This document shows positions 50,101 to 61,225 of a DNA stretch of 64,000 nt, one piece after another; position 1 is the first letter of the stretch, and every line of letters begins with the position of its first letter. The DNA is from Acorus gramineus. Lineage: Eukaryota > Streptophyta > Magnoliopsida > Acorales > Acoraceae. The notes under the pieces are model-generated. The model saw only the letters and a program-made list of their open reading frames with translations, ran no database searches and was not told the origin of the DNA. The stretch lies in contig CM060850.1 of the NCBI GenBank assembly GCA_030737835.1, forward strand, positions 28,431,385 to 28,495,384, in the 5' to 3' direction. Both the position numbers and the translations under genes were made by a program.

Positions 50101-51048
50101 CAGCCACCAGGTAGTGTACACAATACACAAGTATTTGACCTCATATATGTCAGTCTCAGTGTTTTAATTGTGAGCCCGGTTCAAAAGTCAAAACGATATT
50201 ATTTCACCACTCTTGTCACCTGCAATGTTTTTTTTCCCAGCTTTGGACTCACTATTTTAATATAAAAGAGAGTACCAGGGGTGTGGACTGAAGGTATGTC
50301 TCAGCAGGGTCATTCAGGGGTGAATGATCTGTAAATAATTGAAATGCCATTCATCATCTTTAACTTTTTTTTTCTCTTATTTTGGCTTATGATCTTCATC
50401 ATTTACAAATTCAAACGCAAGTGACATAGTAATATTGTTATAGACAATTTACAGGACTACGATGGTTAGCATAATGGCATTCTTCTTACTTTTCCAACTT
50501 CTTACGTACATCTATTTCTTATACAGATTCATGTTCCCATTCCTGATATGTGTGCGTGGTGTTTTCTTGCGTAATGTTCCAGATGACACAGACTATGCAG
50601 ATTCCAATTTCATACGCAGAGGACATCATCGGTATTGGTGGGGCAACCATTGCATATATCAGGCGTCAAAGTGGAGCAATTCTCACAATCCAGGAGAGCA
50701 GGGGCTTGCCAGATGAGATCACCGTCGAGATCAAGGGCACTTCCTCACAAGTACAATCTGCTCAACTGCTCATCCAGGTGAATGAATCTCAACTTTTCCC
50801 TAATTTTGCTTTCATGACAAAAATTAGTGTCTTCATGAAGAAAAAATATAACAATTTTCTTTTTCATGTAGGATTTTATGTCCCAGCACAAAGAGCCAGT
50901 GTCCAGCAGCTATGGCAGCTACGAAGCTGATCCGAGGCCATACTCGCAGTTGTCTCATACATCTTATTCATCATCATCTCTTCCTTCTCAGTCCCTCGGT
51001 GGTTACACATCTTCTGGAACTGGAGGATATGGAAGCTATAGATACTAA
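44121..51048 (+). CDS. PEP: PEPPER-like RNA-binding protein with three KH domains
   Basis: Six exons (44121-44570, 45798-46044, 47646-47791, 47872-48126, 50583-50777, 50872-51048), all with GT-AG introns and consistent phase, give 489 residues. Residues 57-90 are a Glu/Val run. KH1 starts near 103 ([20 protein letters not shown]), KH2 near 195 ([20 protein letters not shown]) and KH3 near 370 ([20 protein letters not shown]). Each has a GxxG loop (GRKG, GKQG, GIGG). The tail is Ser/Tyr/Gly-rich and ends GGYGSYRY. Wording such as [17 protein letters not shown] and LRKFLVDHS matches Arabidopsis PEPPER, a nuclear RNA-binding protein acting in FLC expression and in AGAMOUS pre-mRNA processing; FLK is the next relative. 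Introns 2 and 4 contain LINE debris. It should be functional. Confidence 0.92.
46915..47050 (-). mobile_element. Probable LINE tail in KH intron 2
   Basis: On the minus strand, TAATAATAAAAAGCCCC is followed by a purine-rich stretch and an A run (T run near 46907-46912 on plus), resembling a plant LINE 3' end. Confidence 0.4.
48582..48665 (-). mobile_element. Probable LINE tail in KH intron 4
   Basis: On the minus strand, ATAATATAATATGATTGC ends in GGGG plus an A run (T run at about 48582-48590 on plus). It is short and non-coding. Confidence 0.4.
48663..48858. repeat. 98-base tandem duplication in KH intron 4
   Basis: Two direct copies (48663-48760 and 48761-48858) starting GAAAATAAGGAAAGG differ by a single base (AGTTCGTA against AGTTTGTA). 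It is a recent duplication, or possibly an assembly artefact. Confidence 0.9.
49235..49740 (-). mobile_element. LINE 3' fragment (zf-RVT region) in KH intron 4
   Basis: The minus strand encodes [18 protein letters not shown] and, later, [15 protein letters not shown], the zinc-binding C-terminal region of plant LINE ORF2. Its 3' UTR follows toward 49235 and includes TTAATGAAATTCAG. The domain is eroded and truncated. It lies antisense to the host gene. Confidence 0.7.
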
Positions 51049-51806
51049 AAATTGTAGCAGCCTTAATGAAATTTCTGACTTCATGCCTTCACGACGATGA
51101 GTTTTGTGGTCATCGATTTGGAAGATTTTGGTACAATGCAGTTCTGTAAAGATCTAGAGCAGAATGTTTTTGTTTTTGTTTGTGTTTTCTTTGACTTAAA
51201 ATCGAATGGAGGGCAACTTTGATAGACTGGACAACAGACATGTATGATGAATGTTATGTCTTTGGTACTGAAAATTCTCTTCTACTAATTTAACTCAATT
51301 ATCTCAAACCCACTTAAATTTTCATTGGTACTGCTTTGTCTGCCATTTTAATTCTTCATTTATCCAGTATTATGGTATTTATCCACTGTTACTTATAATC
51401 AGTGCTAGCTTTTTGTTTCATTAATTCATATCTGAATCATCACCACCTATCATTAGCAGCTTCAAAACTTGAATGCTTATGCACTGTTTGGCCATGTTGG
51501 TATAAATGAGAACTTTTTTTATTTTATTTTTTCATGGACATAATCCGATGACTGGATAAGCTAATATAAATTCCAACCCTTTTATTTTGTGCTGCTTTTT
51601 AGGCTTTTGTCTTCTCTTAAAAAAAAATTTCAAGGTGGATCGTAATTGTCAAATATAAAAACAGAAACATATTTTTTTTATAATTAATAATAATTATAAT
51701 AATTTAAAACAGTGGGATTTCCCAAACACAAACTAGGGTTTTGGTGATTCCGCGGTGTCTGCTCTCTCTCTAACTTGGCGGCCGCTCTTGATCTTCTGTT
51801 CCGTCA

Positions 51807-54530
51807 ATGGCGTCGGAACCCGGGATCTCCATTGTCACTGTAGGCGGTAAGGGCTCTTCTCTCACATCCTCCGCCTCCGTTCACGCGATCTGCACCGGCC
51901 TCTCCAATGTTCGGATCGACTCGTCCGTCCTCGAAAGGCTTTCCCAGTCGAAATGCAAAGCTCCATTGATAAGCCTTGAAACCACTCCCGTTGAATCGAC
52001 GGTCTCGCTAACCCTTGAAGTGTCCCGAGCGTCCCTCACCGTTCTCTTGAACAAGCTCCTCGTCTCCGACGCCAGAATCCGAGCTGATCTCCCGCTCTTG
52101 ATCGAGAAGACCTTGAATTCCGCCCTCAGAAGCGAAACCCTGGAATTCACCTCCTCCTCGCTCAGGTTTCTCGCCTCCGCCTGTGGCGCTGACGGCCTCG
52201 CCGTCACGGAGGAGAGCCGCATCGCGGACGGCGCGCTGCCCTCCTCGACCACCGCGCGTCGGCGCTAGCCATCGTGGCCGACGCGGCGGCCACCCTGTCG
52301 TGCGAGGCGACGAGGGCCGACGCGGCGGCGGCCTTCGAGCTCCCCGTCTCGGGGGACGGGTTCTCCCTGAAGGACGAGACGGATGTGGCCGCCGACATGA
52401 AGGTGCTCCTCTCCGGCTCGAAGCCGCTCGGGAGCGTAGTGTCCGAGGCATTCACGGATATCCCGACGGCCCATGGAATCCTCCGGGAAGCTGCGAGGGC
52501 ACTCCACGCTCGGATGCGGTCCAAAATGTGGCGTTGAAGAGTGATAGCAAAGGCAGGTCTTTGGGTCTGTAGGGGAGAACAGTTTGGCGCGGGTAAGACT
52601 CACCGTTGATTCGATATCTGATGCTGATTTACGGTCGCAAACTTTTGAGGTGCTGGAGAGATGGTGTCCCAGCTTTGGGTCACTTTCATTGTGCTAGGTG
52701 GAGGAGAAAGGTTTGGCTGTTGAAACGGTTGATAAAATTGGTTCATTTGTGAAGAAAAGAGGATGCCAGTTTTCTATTCAGAGCTCTAGAGAAATCCAAG
52801 GCTTTAAGCAAAGTGGTTTTCGACTTGAGTCTTGCAAGAGGTCTTGATTACTATACTGGAGTAATATATGAGGCAGTTTTCAAACACAGGTAAATAATTG
52901 ACTATAGTTATTGATTTTGACACATGATGCCTGTGGCTGAGTGAGTAAATCTGTATGATATCTGAGTAATCTAATGAGTCAGTCACCTTGAAATCTCCCC
53001 CTCCCCACCCCCTAAGGAAAAAAAACCCCGATCAAGAAACAAAAAACCTACAGTTCCTCTACTGGTAGTATCAGTGTGGTAGAGAAAGCAGAGAGCAAAG
53101 ATTTTTTTTCTTTCAGTTCTGCATATATGTGAAAGGTCGGGGCATGTAATGTGTTTAGAATTTGCAGATGTTTGAATAAAAACTACATATTTTAAACCAT
53201 GCTTTTCCGTTGCACATTAGTTAAAATAATATATTTATATATTCTTATTTTTCCAATGGTAATTATATATGAATAGGGATATGTGAATCAGGAAGTAGGT
53301 CTACCATATCACATAGCAGAATTTATTTATTTTTTGTGGGGGAAATTCCTGATCCCAACAAAAAGAAATCTTGAGATGAGTGTCTTGGTTAATAAGAACG
53401 TTTTAATATGCCATTTCTTTGTGGAGTATTTGGAGTATCATTATCGCCCTTCAAATCATATTTATCATTCCTTGTTTTGGAGCCAATTCTGGATAGATTT
53501 TATCTTGATGTTTTCCTATGTATATAGGTTGGTTCTATTGCAGCTGGAGAGTGCTATGACAATCTTGTAGGGATTTCTGTGTTCAGCAGAAAACAGGTCC
53601 CTGCAGTTGCTGTTAGCCTGGGTATTGAGCAAGTATTTACAATAATGGAACAACTTGAGAAGGAACGCAATCAGGTGATAAATTATATCTGTTATTTTTA
53701 AGGAATTCGTTGGTCGCTAGCTATCTTTGGCACACTTCTTTTTTCATTAATCGATCATATGCGGAATTTTACAAAAGCTTTGTCATATGTTGTTCCTTGA
53801 TGAAGATATTCCTATTGAACTAACATATAAATAGGCCATTTGAGAGTTAAAGCCTTTGTGTTTGATATGGTAGGATAGCTGAGGCTAAAACAGTGCGTGG
53901 ACTTGAAATCTTGACAAATTCATGTAGCTCGAGTTTGAATGGGATTCTCACCTAAATCAGGTCAAACTTGATTACACAAACCAGCCTCAATCATGAAGAT
54001 GAGCTTGATCAGGCCACTGTTTAGTTCAGCATGTTTATGTCTCTTCTTCACTTTCTTTGGCCCAATAAACTTATACCAACCTGTATAAACCATATATCCA
54101 ATTTGTATTAAAAAAAATTAAACCATGAACTATCCTTTTTTTTTTTTTAATATGAAAATGAGCTATCCTTGTTTACTTGCTACATCAATCAAACACTTGA
54201 CATCACGTTTGTTGTCGGATTCTTTTGCAGGTGATCCGTGCAACCGAAACACAGGTCTTGGTCGCGGTCCTGGGGAATGACCTCCCCCTTGCCACTGAGG
54301 TCGTAAGTGAGCTATGGGCGGCTGGAATAAAAGCGGAATTTGGGACAAACAAGAAGTTCATGAAGCAGTATGATCGAGCTAAACAGAGTGGCATCCCATG
54401 GATTATGACTGTTGGGAAGAATGAACAGAAAGAAGGCACTGTCCTCCTACAGAAGGTTGAATACAGAAAGGGTTTAAGATTCCAAAAGATAGGGTCGTTT
54501 AGGAACTGCAAAAAAGGCTAGATTCCTCAT
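51807..54530 (+). pseudogene. Unprocessed pseudogene of cytosolic histidyl-tRNA synthetase
   Basis: The start (MASEPGISIVTVGGKGSSL, then VRIDSSVLERLS) and on to about 52690 matches the plant-specific N-terminal region of HisRS, with a frameshift near 52240. Sequence then jumps directly to the C-terminal catalytic region: [35 protein letters not shown] (52696-52889), VGSIAAGECYDNLVG (53528-53674) and the anticodon-binding domain IRATETQVLVAVLGND (54231 on). About 400 family residues with class II motifs 1 and 2 are missing. Introns at 52890-53527 and 53675-54230 keep GT-AG borders, so it arose by DNA duplication or decay in place, not by retroposition. GGRYD has become GECYD, and TAG interrupts the last residues (DRVV, then ELQKRL). 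HisRS charges tRNA-His; this copy cannot. Confidence 0.9.
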
Positions 54531-54859
54531 CATAATCCATATCCTTAATTTATGGTCTGAAACACATTTATTTTATTTTTTATTGAAATAAATATTTGCT
54601 AAATTTTATGTGGGGTGGTTTGGCCCACCTGTTCAAAGGTCACCCCCACCCTGAACTGACTTTTTTTTGGGGGTGAGTTGACGGTGTGGAAGAAAAGTGA
54701 GGAGGGCAGAGGAGCGGGGGGAACAAGTGGTGCCACATTCTCTCTCTTTTTCTTTCTCTCTTACCCTAGTACCCCACTGATGCCCTCAACCGGCCCACCC
54801 ACCCCCCCTCCCTTTTTAGTTTTCAAAATGATTGAAATTTATATGTTGCATACACGTTT
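54531..54859. other. Intergenic DNA after the HisRS pseudogene
   Basis: Short GC-richer sequence with C runs; no gene is recognised. Confidence 0.45.
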
Positions 54860-55350
54860 AGGCCTAGTTTGACATGGTGATAAGGAATTAGGATAAGGAA
54901 AAAATTGAGTTAAATTATTTGTTATCTCATATGGCATAAAAAAAAAGGGATAAAGTATGGACAATTGTCCACGTTTTGAGATAAAAAATAAGGATAATTT
55001 GTTCTGGATAAAAGGTGGAACAGACTTTGTTTTAATTTTTTATCCCAATTTTGTAAAATTGGGATAACATTTATTATTACCATTTTCAAGAAAATAAAAA
55101 AAAAAAAAGAATGTGCTCCGCTAAACAATATTAATACCCCATTAATAGAAATGGTAGATTTGATATTTTTTTAAAAAATTTGAAGTTATTCCATATGATT
55201 CAAATGCAAGATTGAGGATAAGAAAATAAAAAATGAGGATAATAAAAAGCATTATCAAATGTAAATCTGAATAAAAATAATGATTTTTTTTTATCATTAT
55301 AAATTAGACTAATTTATTTTAAAAATTTATCCATTTATCAAACTAGGTCT
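54860..55350. mobile_element. Candidate MITE with AGRCCTAGTTTGA termini
   Basis: The left end, AGGCCTAGTTTGA, pairs with the complement of the right end, AGACCTAGTTTGA (12 of 13). The interior is AT-rich with GGATAA/TTATCC words on the opposing arms. No target duplication is clear. Confidence 0.6.
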
Positions 55351-56570
55351 GGGCAATGGTCAGAAGAAAGAATAAAAGGACCCTTGGGCTGGGTACCATG
55401 GGCTTTGTATAGCCTACTGTTTCTTATGGGTCCATGTTAGTAGTTTGTTGTTGTAGGCGGGATTGTCACACCTTTGTTAGACGTTTTTCAAAGTGTTTAT
55501 ATCGGGTTTTGAAATTGTTCGGGTTTAAAAAGTTTGAAATTAAAATTAATGTTGCTTCCTTGATTATATAGATTTGTTTTTAGAATTTTGCAATTGCAAC
55601 AAAGCTCAAAAAGATTATGTGCTCTCAATTTTTAGAATTCTATATTAGAAAGAAAAAAAAAAAGCGCTCATTTCAGAAGGCCATAAATTAAGTATTTTAA
55701 ATTAAAATAATCTTCTTTATTATATTTTAAAATAAAACTAAATAGTTGAAATCAAACACTCCAAAAATAAGTTCTCCTACTAGCTGAAAAATATATATTA
55801 TCCAATAATTCAAAAAATATCTAATTTAAAAAGATACACGGTATTCATTCCAAATCATGTTTTATCATAACAAATAATTTTATTTGTATTATATATTGCT
55901 ATTAATCAGAATCTTCATTTTTCTAACATTAAAAATTATCTAAAATCCAAAATGATTTAAAAAATTGATACAAGTATTCGCTCCAATAGTCCAACTCAAC
56001 TACATATATTATAAAATCATATGTATATGTAGTGAAAGAGACAAAAACAAGTTTAAAGTTTCAATTCCTAATTTGCTTTATTCCATAATGCTTAACATAA
56101 AAAAAATTGCTTAAGTTGTGCATGGATGAGTTTTTTATGCTATCGTGGTTATATTATATTAGGTGACACACAAAACTTAATTTTTATATTTTTTTTTAAC
56201 AAAGAGGTTCGAACAAACAGTGGGCCTAAGCCCAACATGTTTTTTTTTCTCTTCTCGCCAGAGGGTGTGTTTGGTTGCCGATTGTAAAACTGATTTTACG
56301 CGAAAATTGGATTTTAAAGCTGGTTCTATAAAAACTGCTCACAGCTTTTGGAACACAACTTTTGGACAATAAACTATCTCAGTTTTTTTATTTGATTTTA
56401 CAATTATAAAATATAGCTTCCAGTAAACACAAAAATTATTTAATCGTGCACCATGAGGCTAGAATTGAACATGGGAGCTTCAAATGAAACCAACGTCCTT
56501 ACACAAAACTTAAGTTTTGAATTAAAAAAAAAATTCAAATATTAATACAGTATTTATATAATAATATGAT
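55351..56570. other. AT-rich intergenic DNA
   Basis: I see no gene, RNA or well-bounded repeat in this interval. Confidence 0.5.
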
Positions 56571-57089
56571 GGAAAAAATTCAAATAACCCCCTGTAAACT
56601 ATCTGAAATCCATATAATCCCCTAACTTTTCCTAAAGTTCATATAACCCCCTGAAAATACTTATGTAAATCTAAATAACCCCCTGAGTTAAATTTCCGTT
56701 GACAAATGAAGAATATCTTGTGAATATTTCACAGAATATTCTGTTTGTTAACTCTGATTAAAAACACAGCATATCAAAAACCCTTTAAAATTTGTTAATG
56801 CGGAAAACCTTCTTTACATAAAGATTTTACTCATCCAGATAGGATAAAATCGTTATTTATAGAGGATTATTTCATATTTTTAACACATTGTATAGGTTTT
56901 TAATATATTATGTTCTCAACCAGGGTTAACTAGACAGAATATTCTTAGAATAATACTAATCTGTTAACAAAAATTTAATTTAGGAGGACTATTTAGATTT
57001 GCAAAAATATTTTCACGGAGTTACAAGGACTTTAAGAAAAGTCAAGGGATTATATTGATTTCAGGCAAGGGGTTATTTGCATTTGTCCC
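56571..57089. mobile_element. Long-inverted-repeat MITE, copy 2 of 2
   Basis: It belongs to the same family as 16089-16584: shared words include ATATAACCCCCTGAAAA, AATATTCTGTTTG/AATATTTTGTTTG and AACACATTGTA, in the same order. The ends GGAAAAAATTCAAATAACCC and (complement) GGGACAAATGCAAATAACCC are inverted. The 9-base flanks agree at only 6 places, so this copy looks older. Confidence 0.75.
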
Positions 57090-57218
57090 TCATGTTATAA
57101 TATATTTACAATCATGGATAGGTGTTAGAGCTAAAGATTAGACTAGAATCGTTTTCGACGGGGAAAAAAAAACCCACCAAAACCCTCGTCAGGCTCATGC
57201 TCATCGCGCCCGCGTGAG

Positions 57219-57240
57219 ACGCAGAGAGAGAGAGAGAGAG
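57219..57240 (+). repeat. GA microsatellite in the USB1 leader
   Basis: A GA-dinucleotide run ends directly at the USB1 start codon, so it would form the last part of the 5' UTR. Confidence 0.8.
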
Positions 57241-59962
57241 ATGGAGGCACTGAGAGCGACTTACGGGGGATGCTCCTCCTCGGAGTCGGAGTCGGACGAG
57301 GAGTCGCCGCATCTGGATCCGCCCAGGCAGTCGGAGCGTCTGCCGCCACCGCCGCTGGACCTCCTCGACTCGCTTGGTAACCCCACCCCTCCTCGCTCGA
57401 ACTCACCCTAATCACCTTTTCTTTCCTTTATTTTTTAAAGATTCTACATTCAATTGCATGTGTTGTTATGTGATTTAGGTTTGACGAAGAGTGTTGTTGA
57501 GGGAAGCAGCAGGATCAGAAGTTTCCCACATGTTGAGGGCAATTATGCTCTCCATGTCTTCATCCCAGGTTCATGTTTTCCCTCTTTTTTTTTTTTAAAA
57601 AAAAAATGGGATTTGAATATTTGGGAGACTGTGATTTAGCATGATTTAATGCATCCTTCATGAATGACATTTTTTTGGGGAAAAAAAATGTGAAAAGTTG
57701 ATTTGTGTGTGTCATCCTTGTGCGGGCCCTGCTAATCTTCTCTGTGTCGTTTCAATTTTATCGGATGCCTGAAGGACACCTTGATGTTAACCATGTTGGT
57801 CACTTGGTTGATGATGATTGATTTCTTTTTTTTTTCTTTTTTCTGATGTACTTTATGCATTTGAATTTCTCATGTTGATGCAGATGTTTGTCGGTAAAAG
57901 AAAAGAAAAGATAATAAAGAAAGAAAGAAAGAAAGGAATGAAGATTATGTATCTCTATGAATGTTTTGATGTATGTAATTAACTTGTAGTGCACTTATGG
58001 TATCGTCATGACCGGGTTATTTTCCTTTAAATGTGTACATGTCTCAATTGTGCTTTATCTAGTAGAATACTCAACTTACCATGGATTACACCCAGTTCAT
58101 TTCGTTGGTGTACTATGTCTATGTATGCTTGTCAATAATGACATCTTTTATGGAGCAAACTGAAGGTGGGTTAAATTACACTGCTGCATTACATGCAGTT
58201 ATGGTGTCTTAATGAGTGTGGATGCTCAGCATGCACTAGTTCTAGTTGATACCTAAAATTCCATGGGAGAAGAGAAAATGAGTAGTTGATGAATGAACCT
58301 GAGTGTGACAGTGGATTTTGAACTTTGATTTTGGATATTTAAGTGCGGTGGATTATTACAGGGCTTCTAATCAGTCAGTAGCTCTTGGATCCTTCCCCAG
58401 ACCAGATGACTTTCTGTGAGTAAGAAAATTCCTCTTTGAGTAGAGAGTTTTTCCTGCAAGTTATGAAACCATTGTGTACAGAGTCATTTTTGTATGCTTT
58501 AATGGGCTTTTCAACAGCCAATGCTTAGCCTTACTGTGTTTATTATTGTCACAGATTTTTACTTCTGCACAGTATCTGGGATACCCACTTTTTTGGTTTT
58601 ATGTCAGTAACTGTCTCTTTATGTGCAGTTCTTATACCATCAGCAGTAAGAAAAGATCTGGGGCTATTTGTGAAAAGAGTTTCATCTCTCGTGCCTGGAA
58701 TTCATGCTGTTGATATTGACATTCCATTGATAGATTTGTGCAAAGATGATCAAAAGTTTGAGCAGCTTTTCTTTGGAAGAGAATTTCACATAAGCTTGGG
58801 TAGAACTGTTCCTATTAGAGTACATCAGATCGATTCAATTGTGCCGATGCTTCGCCAAAAACTTCAATCACAAAAACGGTTAGTGTGATATTCATAATTT
58901 AATTTCGGTTCCTTGTAATGCTTCATTAAATTAGTGAATAACTTTTCTTTTCTGCCCATTATAAAAAAAAATAACAGCGTTAAAAAAAAAAAAAAAAAAC
59001 TTGCTTCTTACAAGTTGTATTTTGATGCAATGCAGGTACTGGATAGAGTTCACAAAGTGGGAGGTTTTTGTTAATGATGACCATACACGTACATTTCTAT
59101 CCCTGGAAGTTACTGGGGAAGGTTTATACGAGGTTTGGATGAATTTTTTTTAAAATTCCAGTTTCTCATAATTGTCTGTGTAGCATAAACCTATTGCAGT
59201 AGTAGTGAGACTGTGAATTGTGAGCGCAGATTATTAACGTAAAGGATAAACAGTCATACATCTAAAAACATATTTAGGTATTGGGATTGGTTAACTGACA
59301 GAACTAGATTGGAGCTCACTTCTTTATGAACACTCAAGTTGATATGCAAATAGTCAAATACCATTCGGATTCTGCTCTCAAGACTCAAATTGAGATGTTC
59401 TAACTTGATTTTTAGATTTAAGCAATTAACTATTAAAGCAGGCATCAGAATCAATGTAAACTGACACATATCATCACTAGAAACATTGCTCTCATCTGAC
59501 AAATTTGGATTATTTTGCTTATTTATTTTAAATCTATTTAGGCTTCTAATTGATTCTCTATGACCACCTCTGAAACTAATTTATCCTTATTTGATTCAGA
59601 TAACCAAGCAGATCCACATTGTTGATGAAATATACAGACTACATGGTCTTCCTGAATTTTACAAGGTAACGAACTCCACGTTGTTCTATTGATGAAGAGA
59701 TTTTTAAAAGGTTGGAACAGTAGAGTTGTGTGGGTGATGAATTCTAAATTTTTATCACTTCTGGCAGAATCCGCGCCCACACATATCGCTGGCATGGGCA
59801 TTGGGTGATAACAGCTCTTCATTGAATCAGGCATTACAACTGAACAGACACTATCCGACTGCATGTTCGGTGAAGAGGCAGCTGTTTGTTTGCAAATTCA
59901 GTGGCATCGAATGTAAGGTTGGCAAGAAATCTTACAAGATTTGTAAATTAACTGACCAATAA
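57241..59962 (+). CDS. USB1: U6 snRNA 3'-5' exonuclease / phosphodiesterase USB1 (Mpn1)
   Basis: Six exons (57241-57376, 57479-57568, 58629-58878, 59036-59132, 59600-59665, 59768-59962) splice in consistent phase to 277 residues. The N-terminus is Ser/Glu/Pro-rich. The 2H-phosphodiesterase fold carries both catalytic HxS motifs, FHISLGRTVPI (His129, Ser131) and PHISLAWALGD (His218, Ser220). TRTFLSLEVTGEG and EIYRLHGLPEFYKNP are further family blocks. USB1 trims the 3' oligo(U) tail of U6 snRNA and leaves a protected end, which stabilises U6 in the nucleus. Both active-site tetrad halves are present and the length is normal, so it should be active. Intron 2 (57569-58628) contains a U6 snRNA-like sequence in antisense. 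Confidence 0.93.
57681..57778 (-). ncRNA. U6 snRNA-like sequence (probable pseudogene), antisense in USB1 intron 2
   Basis: Read on the minus strand from 57778, the order is GTCCTTC, CATCCGATAAAATTG, ACAGAGAAGATTAGCA, GCACAAGGATGACAC and ACAAATC, ending in a T8 run at 57688-57681. This is the full order of U6 snRNA, including the ACAGAGA box that pairs with the 5' splice site. It differs from the plant consensus by a shortened 5' hairpin, a few substitutions, a two-base shortening of the GGCCCCTGCG segment and a diverged 3' region before the T run. I find neither the upstream element (CCCACATCG type) nor a TATA box in the expected places on that strand, so it is probably not transcribed as U6. 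It may be a retrocopy or an old duplicate. Confidence 0.85.
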
Positions 59963-61059
59963 AAATGTTTGTAACCTGCTTTATGGATCCCATTGTGCGT
60001 TAAATTCTTGTAGAAGTCTGATCTATTTGTAAATCCAGTAATAGTAAAAGGTTATTATTTGGGTGCTTATGCAGACACTTTGCAAATGCCATGACATCTA
60101 ATGTAGCTCTATTGTGTCATTGTATACTCTATTATGACAAATGTAAAAAATATATGCATTTAATTTATTCTAAATATGTATTTAACTTTTTGTCAAAGTG
60201 TGTGTTTTAAAGAAAATTTTAAAATGTGTTCGGTATGCAAAAGTGATAGCAAAAATGACCAAATGCAATCTTTTCCTTATTTTTTGTAAAGTGTGTGGTG
60301 CATGGTCAAAGGAGAGGTTAACAAAATCCAAATATGACTCCAAAATCAAAGGAGATCAATCCAACTTACCAGGCTTTGTTTGGGTTCGGGTTGGTTTTGA
60401 GTTAGATTTTTTTGACTTTCAAAACATCATTTTGAGTATTGCACCTATTAATTATGATAGTATATTATATACTGCGTTATCATAGTATATGAAATTCTAT
60501 CATAGTCTATGGTGCAATATTTTTTTTAATTTTTTCAATGTGAAAAAAATACTCGTATATTTCAATATATACTTCATTTCAATTGTGAAAGAGTGATAAA
60601 TTGATAATTTAAAATAATACAAATTATATAATTTTAGATTTCATCTCAGACCTAAACATTTTTCACTTGTCAAATCGGGTTAGACTGGATGACCTAACCC
60701 CTCAACTCGATTGAACGGGATCCGGCTGAACCCAACCACTAAAGCCCAACCATTACCAATGAAAATGTGTGTTGGATCGGGTTCAAGTGTACAACCATCC
60801 CAATGACACTCGCACTTTCAACAATGCTCGTTGTCAAAACTAAAACCATGCATGGAATAAGACATTGTAAGCCTTCATAAACAGAAAACAACAATTGGGT
60901 ACTAACACTTCAAACTTCTTTATTAAGAAGAAAAAAAAAATCACATTGAGTCCTACTTATCAGAAAAAAAGAATTTCAGCACAAATTTTATGATGATGCG
61001 TAATAACTAGAACCAGAGTCCAATAAACCTTCATCGCAAAACATAAACCGAGGGCAGAC
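59963..61059. other. Region between the convergent USB1 and TMEM135-like genes
   Basis: It probably holds the 3' UTRs of both genes. The centre is AT-rich with a short TATGATAGTATA/TATCATAGTATA block at 60455-60510. No other gene is seen. Confidence 0.5.
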
Positions 61060-61225
61060 GATGGAAAAAAAAATTGAAAACCTAGCCTAGTGTTGATCAA
61101 AGTCCAGGTATCGATTCCAGATTGTATTTCTCAGATGTCGAATGATGGAAAAAAAAATTGAAAACCTAGCCTAGTGTTGATCAAAGTCCAGGTATCGATT
61201 CCAGATTGTATTTCTCAGATGTCGA
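61060..61225. repeat. 84-base tandem duplication across the TMEM135-like stop codon
   Basis: Units 61060-61143 and 61144-61225 (starting GATGGAAAAAAAAATTG) are identical over 82 compared bases. The right-hand unit holds the last 15 codons and the stop of the gene; the left-hand copy lies in its 3' UTR. Confidence 0.9.

Noticed and set aside
52008-52603. Several frames over the HisRS N-terminus, both strands
   Set aside because: They are high-GC shadows of the pseudogene's first exon.
52930-52990. A SINE A box (TGTGGCTGAGTGAG) in the HisRS pseudogene intron
   Set aside because: No B box is found downstream.
57681-57778. A functional U6 snRNA gene
   Set aside because: No upstream sequence element or TATA box is seen on the minus strand, and the 5' hairpin and 3' region have diverged.
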